This document shows positions 11,999 to 17,269 of a stretch of 17,269 nucleotides of DNA, in pieces. The notes under the pieces are model-generated. The model did not search any database and was not told the DNA's origin. It worked only from the letters and a program-made list of their open reading frames with translations. How positions within the stretch are numbered: the stretch's first letter is position 1; the number at the start of each line of letters is the position of its first letter. The position numbers were made by a program, and so were the translations under genes. Location of the stretch: NCBI GenBank assembly GCA_002337095.1, contig DDFI01000005.1, forward strand, positions 1 through 17,269. Direction: 5' to 3'. Source of the DNA: Candidatus Saccharibacteria bacterium UBA1932 (GTDB taxonomy: Bacteria; Patescibacteriota; Saccharimonadia; Saccharimonadales; Saccharimonadaceae).

Positions 11999-13683
11999 GC
12001 CTGCATCACATTACGATGCGCGAAAAAATCATCGTGATGATTGCGGTGATGAGCGCGCTGCTGTTGGTTGCCCTCGACCAGACAATTATCGCGACGGCGC
12101 TTGGCGCGATCGTCAAAGAATTTAATAGTTTTTCGAGTCTAGGGCTGGTGGTGACGGCCTACATGCTGACAACCACTGTCACGGTGCCGCTTGCCGGCAA
12201 ATTATCTGATATGTATGGGCGTCGGCCGGTGCTACTGACTGGGGTGATTGTTTTTACCATCGGCTCGCTACTGAGTGGATTGGCGGGTAATATCGAGTGG
12301 CTGGTTGCGTGGCGAGCGCTGCAGGGTATCGGTGGCGGTATTATTATGGCTAATGCGTTTACGATTGTGGGCGACTTGTTCTCGCCGCGCGAACGCGGCA
12401 AATGGCAGGGCTTGATTGGCGCCGTTTTTGGCATGAGTTCGGTAATCGGCCCGCTGCTCGGTGGCTGGCTGACCGACCACCAACAGCTGTTTGGGCTGGT
12501 CACCGACTGGCGCTGGACATTCTTTGTGAACGTACCGGTGGGCATTGCGGCCGGGCTGGTTATCGCGCGGTTCTGCCCGGTGATCAAGCACGATGCCGAG
12601 CACAAACCGGATTATTTGGGTGCGGTATGGATCACGCTTGCGCTGGCTAGCCTGGTACTGGCGGTAGACAATCCCGACGTTGTCTTCCGTACGCTGACAC
12701 ACGATTGGGGCTGGTCGCTCGATGCGATCAAGGCCGGGCTATTTAGCCTGTCTGCCGTTAGCGCCGCAGCGTTTGCGCTGGTCGAACACCGCGCAGCACA
12801 GCCAATTTTGCCACTGCGGTTTTTCCGCAACCGCACGTACACATTAATTATCGTGGCGATGCTGCTGTTTGGCGCGGCGTTCTTGGGGTCGATTCTGTAT
12901 CTGACGCAGTTTAATCAGCAGGTATTTAATGCCTCGGCGTCGCGAGCTGGGCTGATGCTACTGCCGATGGTGGGCGGTATGATGGTGATGGCAATTGCAT
13001 CGGGGCAGATTGCTTCGCGCACTGGCCGGTACAAATACCTGATGTTGGCAGGATTTATCATTGGTACGATCGCTATTTATAGCCTGACGGCGCTGCACCC
13101 CGACAGTCCCTACTGGCAAGAGGCGATTCGTATGGTGTTTGTGGGTGCGGGCCTTGGCATGGCGATGCCGCTGCTCAACCTTGCAATTCAGAATGAGTTT
13201 GGCCACCGCGACCTAGGGGCGGCGACCGCTAGTGTGCAGCTATTCCGTGGCTTAGGCTCGACCATTGGCACGGCGGTGCTGAGTGGCGTGCTGACCACCG
13301 GCGTGATGACGGCACTGCCCGATCCCGATACTATTGCGTATGTGCAGACGCTCAAATCTTCGCCAGCCAGTAGCCAGTTCTTCCAGGATGGCGTGACGGC
13401 CGATACGCTGCTGAACCTCAACATGCAAAAAGATGATATCACCACGGGTATGCAAACGGCGCTTGCTGCACAGCGCGTACCGGCACCTATCGCCGCCCAG
13501 CAGACCGAGAAATTTGTCGCCCAACAGCAGCAGTTTAGCACCGATGTTACCAATGCATTTACCGAATCGCTGCATCATATCTTCATGATTTCGGCCGCCC
13601 TCATGGCGGTAGCGGTGGTGCTGATTGCGCTTGTCGGTGAGCGCGAACTACGCTCAGATGTGCATCACGCTGGCGAAATGTAA
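11995..13683 (+). CDS. DHA2 family MFS drug exporter (14 TM)
   Basis: Proton-driven multidrug exporter of the EmrB/QacA type, in the cytoplasmic membrane. The 562-aa protein has about 14 hydrophobic segments, the expected number. Landmarks are LDQTIIATALGAI in TM1 (motif D1 with its Asp), motif A LSDMYGRRPV after TM2, RALQGIGGGIIM (motif B) and GPLLGGWL in TM5 (motif C, the antiporter motif), with WRWTFFVNVPVG after it. A long loop at about 445-520, rich in Gln and Ala, precedes the last helix. The start overlaps the AbrB-like gene by four bases. An SD-like AGAGAAGAG lies just upstream, inside the end of that gene. The substrate is unknown. Confidence 0.93.
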   Translation: MSLHHITMREKIIVMIAVMSALLLVALDQTIIATALGAIVKEFNSFSSLGLVVTAYMLTTTVTVPLAGKLSDMYGRRPVLLTGVIVFTIGSLLSGLAGNIEWLVAWRALQGIGGGIIMANAFTIVGDLFSPRERGKWQGLIGAVFGMSSVIGPLLGGWLTDHQQLFGLVTDWRWTFFVNVPVGIAAGLVIARFCPVIKHDAEHKPDYLGAVWITLALASLVLAVDNPDVVFRTLTHDWGWSLDAIKAGLFSLSAVSAAAFALVEHRAAQPILPLRFFRNRTYTLIIVAMLLFGAAFLGSILYLTQFNQQVFNASASRAGLMLLPMVGGMMVMAIASGQIASRTGRYKYLMLAGFIIGTIAIYSLTALHPDSPYWQEAIRMVFVGAGLGMAMPLLNLAIQNEFGHRDLGAATASVQLFRGLGSTIGTAVLSGVLTTGVMTALPDPDTIAYVQTLKSSPASSQFFQDGVTADTLLNLNMQKDDITTGMQTALAAQRVPAPIAAQQTEKFVAQQQQFSTDVTNAFTESLHHIFMISAALMAVAVVLIALVGERELRSDVHHAGEM

Positions 13684-13777
13684 GCTTTTTTACAACGATT
13701 ATAAGCGTAATTACTATGCAAGAGGCGATACTGTTCATGCTCGGGCCTAGGGTAGCAATCGCAACACGCTATTATGC

Positions 13778-13806
13778 TTGAGTTTGGGAGCGGCACTTGG
13801 TATGAT
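13778..13806 (+). promoter_or_regulatory. Promoter before possible small gene
   Basis: TTGAGT (13778-13783), a 17-bp spacer and TATGAT (13801-13806), with TGG just upstream (extended -10). The start site is about 13813. This is one of the better promoters in the window, and it faces a stretch with no large gene. Confidence 0.6.
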
Positions 13807-13813
13807 CGTCGAT

Positions 13814-13996
13814 GTGTCCGCGTACACTGAAACAACGAAAAAGATCAATCTTAGCACTTGTCGAGATTACGCGGCGACAATGTACCAAGGAGTACAACCG
13901 CACATGCCAATCGCAATCGAGTTTGTTCCGACCCGGAGCGCCAAGATCGCAGTGGATGTGGTGCCTGCCGCATGGCAGCTGTATATCGCGCACTAG
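13814..13996 (+). CDS. Possible 60-aa leaderless small protein
   Basis: I do not recognise this product. A GTG seven bases after a good -10 opens a 60-codon frame with ordinary composition: a mixed N-terminal half (SAYTETTKKINLSTCRDY) and a C-terminal half with alternating hydrophobic residues (IAIEFVP, AKIAVDVVP, WQLYIAH) suggesting beta strands. It ends about 70 bp before a strong terminator, so promoter, frame and terminator form a complete unit. An ATG at 13812 in another frame gives a 93-aa Arg/Ser/Thr-rich sequence that looks less like a protein. The transcript could also be a small RNA of about 285 bases. Confidence 0.4.
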   Translation: MSAYTETTKKINLSTCRDYAATMYQGVQPHMPIAIEFVPTRSAKIAVDVVPAAWQLYIAH

Positions 13997-14065
13997 ACGC
14001 CAATACGTCTCGTCGCACCAGCAAACAAGCAAACGATCAGTAGCTCACCATTGCTACTACACGAC

Positions 14066-14098
14066 AATCACACCCCAAGGCACCGGGGTGTGATTTTG
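14066..14098 (+). terminator. Strong terminator, possibly bidirectional
   Basis: Perfect 11-bp stem, AATCACACCCC (14066-14076) with GGGGTGTGATT (14085-14095), an 8-base loop, followed by TTGC so that the arm ends in TTTT. It ends the small unit at 13814 and may also stop the minus-strand dsbA-like transcript, whose stop is at 14132. Confidence 0.8.
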
Positions 14099-14131
14099 CT
14101 TCGAGCGAAACGTAATTTATTATTAATAACG

Positions 14132-14893
14132 CTATTGCTGCGTAGTAGTATCGACAGGCAGGGCGATGCCGGCAGCGGTGAGCGCAGGTTCGATGACTAG
14201 CTTGCCAAGCGCGGTGCGATCTGACCATACGGCGGCGGCGTCTTTGGTGCCGGCGGGTACGATCGCGCCGTTTTTGATGACTTGGGTGACGGCCTGGCCA
14301 TTAACGAAGAAGCTGGGTGTGGCCTCGACATTTGATTTTCTCGCAAGGGCGACATCATAGTTGAGCTTTTGGCTAATGCGAGGATCGTCAATGTCAGACT
14401 TGAACTTGGCAACATCGAGACCCATTTGCTGAGCGTAGTTGGCAAACCGATCGCCGCGCTCGGTGCCAGAAAGGTCTTTCCAGTCACGTTGCTGTGTATA
14501 GAGCAAGTCGTGCATTTCCCAGAATTTACCCTGTAGGCCGGCAGCTTCGGCCGCCGCCGCCGCCGCGCGAGCATTTGGATGGAGCTGGCTAAGCGGCATA
14601 TTGCGGAAGACGTAGGTGATTTGGCCCTTGTATTTCTCGACGACGTCTTTAATAACGGGTGCCACGCTGCTGCAGCCAGGGCATTGATAGTCGCCGTATT
14701 CGATCAGGGTGACTTTGCTAGCGGGCTGACCATAGGTATGATCGGCGATTTGGCCGTTGTCGGCTGTGGCCGTTTGCAGCGCGTTCTGGTCGACATTGCT
14801 GACATCGATGCGATTGTTCTGCGATAGATAGATCAGGCTGCCAAGTGCCAGTACACACATGGCGACAAAGATAATCCAGGTTTTTTTTGACAT
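14132..14893 (-). CDS. DsbA-like thiol:disulfide oxidoreductase, membrane-anchored
   Basis: Thioredoxin-fold protein of the DsbA/thioredoxin_4 type, probably forming disulfides in exported proteins. The 253-aa product has a basic start and one N-terminal membrane helix (5-23), which anchors it outside the cytoplasmic membrane. Residues 61-69 form the first strand, then the active site CPGC (71-74). The helical insert follows (105-165), then the cis-proline loop ATPSFFVNG (Pro193). The C-terminal part (200-253) is longer than the minimal domain. It has an SD (GGAGG, seven bases upstream of the ATG) and a leader of about 22 bases, unlike its leaderless neighbours. A VKOR or DsbB partner is not present in this window. 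Confidence 0.9.
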   Translation of the reverse strand: MSKKTWIIFVAMCVLALGSLIYLSQNNRIDVSNVDQNALQTATADNGQIADHTYGQPASKVTLIEYGDYQCPGCSSVAPVIKDVVEKYKGQITYVFRNMPLSQLHPNARAAAAAAEAAGLQGKFWEMHDLLYTQQRDWKDLSGTERGDRFANYAQQMGLDVAKFKSDIDDPRISQKLNYDVALARKSNVEATPSFFVNGQAVTQVIKNGAIVPAGTKDAAAVWSDRTALGKLVIEPALTAAGIALPVDTTTQQ

Positions 14894-14900
14894 GCTATAG

Positions 14901-14927
14901 CCTCCGTCAGTTAGTCTTTTTAGTATA
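14901..14927 (-). promoter_or_regulatory. Promoter -10 and SD of dsbA-like gene
   Basis: On the minus strand the -10 is TATACT (14927 to 14922). The start site is about 14915, and the SD GGAGG lies at 14905 to 14901, seven bases before the ATG at 14893. Confidence 0.6.
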
Positions 14928-14942
14928 CCTGATGATGCTAGT

Positions 14943-14970
14943 GTTCAACAAGCGTTTGGCGCGGTACAAT
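14943..14970 (+). promoter_or_regulatory. Promoter of CBS-pair gene
   Basis: TTCAAC (14943-14948), a 16-bp spacer and TACAAT (14965-14970). Six bases later is ATG 14977, so the start site falls on the start codon. Confidence 0.6.
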
Positions 14971-14976
14971 ATATAT

Positions 14977-15900
14977 ATGTCGCTACTACTTTTGGTTACT
15001 ATTTATCTGCTACTGGTCGCGGCGGCGGCGCTGCACGTGCCTGATAGTCGGCTGAGTGCTGGTGAATTGATGCGTCGAGCAGATCGTGGTAACCTACCGG
15101 CGCAGCGAGAATACGCCCGTATGATGGCGCGGCCCGAGCTATTATCGCTGCAGCGAGTGATAGTGCTGATGCTGATTGCGCTATTCGCAAGTTGGTCGGC
15201 ATGGACGCTGGGATGGTGGCTGGGTGGCATGGTAACGCTTGTGGCAATCTTGTCGTATGCCTGGTTGGCGCGCCGACGCCTGGCGCGACAGTTGGTAGCC
15301 AAATGGTACCGAGCCAGCGAGCCCATCCTGATACAGACTGTCACGACCCATCGCCGTCTCATGCGACTGATTGCGACAGCTGATCCTGGCCGCGACCGCG
15401 TACTGGCTTCGCGGGCTGATCTGGCTGATTTGCTGGGTCGCTCCCAGGCGGCGGATATCAGCCCAACATTGCGCCGGCGCCTGCTGCATATGTTAGAGTT
15501 TGATGAGCAACTGGTGCGTGATGTCATGACACCGCTTGCCCAGGTGCGCACGGTTGCTGCCGACGAAATTCTGGGGCCGCTGGTGCTCGACGAGCTACAT
15601 CGTACGGGACATGCGCAGTTTCCGGTGTATCAGGGAAGCCCTGACCGAATCGTCGGCGTGCTGCATATTCAGGATTTGCTCAGCCTAAGATCACATGCCA
15701 CGGCGCGGGCCAGCGATGTTATGATGCACGAAGTGGAGGTGGTAGCAAGTGACGACACCCTAGAGCACGCGCTGCATCAAAGCCTGGCGTCGCGCCAGCA
15801 TCTGCTGTTGGTTGGCGATAACGAGCAGACTCACGGTATTATTACACTCGGCGATATTCTGGCAAGTATGCTCGGCGAAGATAATAGTGCGGCAGGCTAG
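14977..15900 (+). CDS. Membrane protein with CBS domain pair (CNNM/HlyC-related)
   Basis: A 307-aa protein. The C-terminal half resembles the CBS pair of CNNM/CorC/hemolysin-type ion-transport proteins: LLHMLEFDEQLVRDVMTPLAQVRTV (169-193), then HAQFPVYQGSPDRIVGVLHIQDLL (212-235) for CBS1, and about 246-300 for CBS2 (ASDVMMHEVEVV, IITLGDILASML). The N-terminal half differs from a normal CNNM core. It has only one short helix (3-18), a charged loop, and two helices (60-77, 80-96) in place of a recognisable DUF21 domain. The C-terminal CorC/HlyC domain is missing too. A Mg2+ or other ion role is possible but not shown. ATG 14977 is preferred over the in-frame start at 14887, which lies upstream of the promoter. 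Confidence 0.85.
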   Translation: MSLLLLVTIYLLLVAAAALHVPDSRLSAGELMRRADRGNLPAQREYARMMARPELLSLQRVIVLMLIALFASWSAWTLGWWLGGMVTLVAILSYAWLARRRLARQLVAKWYRASEPILIQTVTTHRRLMRLIATADPGRDRVLASRADLADLLGRSQAADISPTLRRRLLHMLEFDEQLVRDVMTPLAQVRTVAADEILGPLVLDELHRTGHAQFPVYQGSPDRIVGVLHIQDLLSLRSHATARASDVMMHEVEVVASDDTLEHALHQSLASRQHLLLVGDNEQTHGIITLGDILASMLGEDNSAAG

Positions 15901-15917
15901 CTTTTTACCCCTGTTGC

Positions 15918-15926
15918 TGGTATAAT
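15918..15926 (+). promoter_or_regulatory. Extended -10 promoter of aspS
   Basis: TGGTATAAT: extended -10 (hexamer 15921-15926) nine bases before ATG 15936; the start site is about 15933, giving a leader of about three bases. No clear -35. Confidence 0.65.
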
Positions 15927-15935
15927 TATCTCGAT

Positions 15936-17269
15936 ATGAGCGAACACACCACTACTCGGATAATGAGCATAGCAGTCCTTGGCCACCAGGGGGAGCGGGT
16001 GATAGTGCAGGGCTGGGTGCACACTCGGCGAGACCACGGCGGCCTGATTTTTATTGATCTACGCGATGGGCAAGGTCTGGTTCAGCTGGTGATTAACCCT
16101 ACGGCAGAGCAGGCATTTGCATTGGCGACTACTCTGCGTGATGAATGTGTGATAGAGGCTCGCGGCTTGGTAGCGGCGCGTGACGCCGGGCTGGTCAACG
16201 ACAACATCGCTACTGGTACCGTCGAGATAGTCGTAGAAGAAATCCGCCTGCTTAACCGTGCCGAAGTACTGCCAATTCAGCCATTCGCTGAGGTGCAAGC
16301 CGGCGAGGACCTACGGCTCAAATACCGTTATCTCGATTTGCGTCGCCCCAAAATGCAGCACATGTTGAAGCGCCGGGCCGAGATGTTTTCGTTGATGCGT
16401 CGCCATATGGAGGCGCACGACTTTACAGAGATCACAACACCGATTCTGGCTAGCTCCAGCCCCGAGGGTGCGCGTGACTTCTTGATTCCGTCACGGGTAC
16501 ATCAAGGTAAATTCTACGCGTTGCCACAGGCGCCGCAGCAGTTCAAGCAGCTGCTGATGGTGGGTGGCGTACCGCGTTATTACCAGCTGGCAGCATGTTT
16601 TCGTGACGAGGATCCGCGGGCTGATCGGCTGTACGGTGAGTTTTACCAGCTAGATCTTGAGATGAGTTTTGTCGAGGATGGCGAAACGGTACGCTGCACC
16701 ATGGAGCCGCTGATTTGTCAGCTAGTAACTGAGTTTGCGGGTAAACAATTGCTTACCAGTAATATACCGCGCATCACCTATCTCGAGGCAATGGAGCGCT
16801 ATGGCTCAGACAAGCCTGACTTACGATACGGTATGGAGCTGACGGATGTTGCAGATATTTTTACCGCGACGGAGTTTGGTGTGTTCAAATCGGCACCAGC
16901 GCTCAAGGCCATTTGTGTCAAAAACGGCGCGACGCTCAGTCGTTCACAAATTGACAAATTTACTGAGCTTGCCAAGGCTGAGGGTGCGGGCGGCCTGCCC
17001 TATCTCATGCTGCGCGATGGTCAAGTTACTGCGCCGATCGCGAAATTTATGAGCGAGGCTGAGCTAGCTGCGCTACGCGAGCGCCTTGAGATGCAAGAGG
17101 GTGATGCGGTGTTCTTTGGTGTCGGTGAGCGTCCGCTGGTCAACGCCGTACTTGGTAAGCTTCGTATCGCCTTCGCCGAGCATTTTGAGCTGAAGGACCC
17201 TAATGTTGTGGCGCTGGCCTGGATTATCGATTTTCCATTTTATGAGCTGGATGCGAAGACCGGCAAGCT
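15936..17269 (+). CDS. aspS: Aspartyl-tRNA synthetase, 3' end outside window
   Basis: Class IIb synthetase that charges tRNA with aspartate. The first 444 residues are present. The N-terminal OB-fold anticodon domain is at about 20-105 (VIVQGWVHTRRDHGGLIFIDLRD), then class II motif 1 (about 163-182, with SSSPEGARDFL), LPQAPQQFKQLLM (197-209) and motif 2, CFRDEDPRADR with EFYQLDLEMSF (221-245). The bacterial GAD insertion spans about 300-420. Motif 3 lies beyond the window. His34 in RRDHGG is the residue reported at this place in non-discriminating AspRS, so the enzyme may also make Asp-tRNA(Asn) for an amidotransferase (inference). ATG 15936 fits the extended -10; ATG 15963 is an alternative. 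No frameshift is visible. Confidence 0.96.
   Translation, partial: MSEHTTTRIMSIAVLGHQGERVIVQGWVHTRRDHGGLIFIDLRDGQGLVQLVINPTAEQAFALATTLRDECVIEARGLVAARDAGLVNDNIATGTVEIVVEEIRLLNRAEVLPIQPFAEVQAGEDLRLKYRYLDLRRPKMQHMLKRRAEMFSLMRRHMEAHDFTEITTPILASSSPEGARDFLIPSRVHQGKFYALPQAPQQFKQLLMVGGVPRYYQLAACFRDEDPRADRLYGEFYQLDLEMSFVEDGETVRCTMEPLICQLVTEFAGKQLLTSNIPRITYLEAMERYGSDKPDLRYGMELTDVADIFTATEFGVFKSAPALKAICVKNGATLSRSQIDKFTELAKAEGAGGLPYLMLRDGQVTAPIAKFMSEAELAALRERLEMQEGDAVFFGVGERPLVNAVLGKLRIAFAEHFELKDPNVVALAWIIDFPFYELDAKTGK

Noticed and set aside
12159..12702. Long minus-strand frames inside the DHA2 exporter
   Set aside because: They are shadows of a strongly supported gene with all MFS motifs.
13715..13780. 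21-codon ORF after the DHA2 exporter
   Set aside because: No SD and no -10 at the right distance; it ends inside the -35 of the next promoter. It could be chance.
13812..14093. 93-aa frame from ATG 13812
   Set aside because: Composition is Arg/Ser/Thr/Gln-rich without hydrophobic pattern, and it runs through the terminator hairpin; the GTG 13814 frame is more protein-like.
14887..14976. Longer start for the CBS-pair protein
   Set aside because: It begins inside the dsbA-like gene's 5' end and includes the promoter; ATG 14977 lies exactly at the predicted start site.

Overview
The window most resembles the chromosome of a Patescibacteria/CPR bacterium, probably Candidatus Saccharibacteria (TM7). 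This is inferred from the gene mix (YihY, GlsB/YeaQ, a CBS-pair membrane protein, a membrane-anchored CPGC oxidoreductase, AspRS), tight packing, overlapping gene ends and very short 5' leaders. The standard genetic code fits every gene. It has not been checked against any database.

Layout. Positions 1-1057 are damaged accessory DNA: the 3' part of an IS3-family element ends at about 619 inside a P-loop kinase gene that has lost its Walker A half. Positions 1058-2500 are visibly AT-rich and hold a Fic AMPylase-type gene behind a promoter full of TGCTTACATAA repeats and a 19-bp palindrome. Positions 2572-3316 hold an unrecognised Arg/Ala-rich coiled-coil protein with its own promoter, palindrome and terminator. 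Next come a YihY/BrkB membrane protein, a small convergent YdeI/OmdA protein, and an ABC operon of one ATPase and two permeases joined by ATGA and TAATG overlaps. A major facilitator (MFS) gene follows, with a structured leader containing a 10-codon ORF and a frameshifted 3' end.

Positions 8534-11654 form a compact regulatory and envelope block: a GlsB-like stress membrane protein, a degenerate receiver-domain protein, a Crp/Fnr regulator, a PAP2 phosphatase and a lipid kinase. The GlsB and receiver promoters each carry a TGTGA-N6-TTACA box centred exactly 41.5 bp before the predicted start site, the class II CRP position. The Crp/Fnr gene lies next to them and keeps the Arg-Glu pair of the CRP recognition helix. 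A different palindrome lies between the divergent crp-like and PAP2 genes. Two gene pairs, receiver/crp and PAP2/lipid kinase, overlap tail to tail.

Positions 11710-13683 are an AbrB-like regulator plus a 14-TM DHA2 drug exporter, with an operator-like palindrome in the promoter. A possible 60-aa gene, a DsbA-like thiol oxidoreductase (minus strand), a CBS-pair membrane protein and a 3'-truncated aspS complete the window.

A recurring theme is promoter placement. In at least nine genes the -10 element ends 6 to 9 bases before the start codon, which predicts leaderless or nearly leaderless mRNAs. Genes inside operons, or with longer leaders, have visible Shine-Dalgarno sequences instead. No tRNA, rRNA or CRISPR array was recognised.
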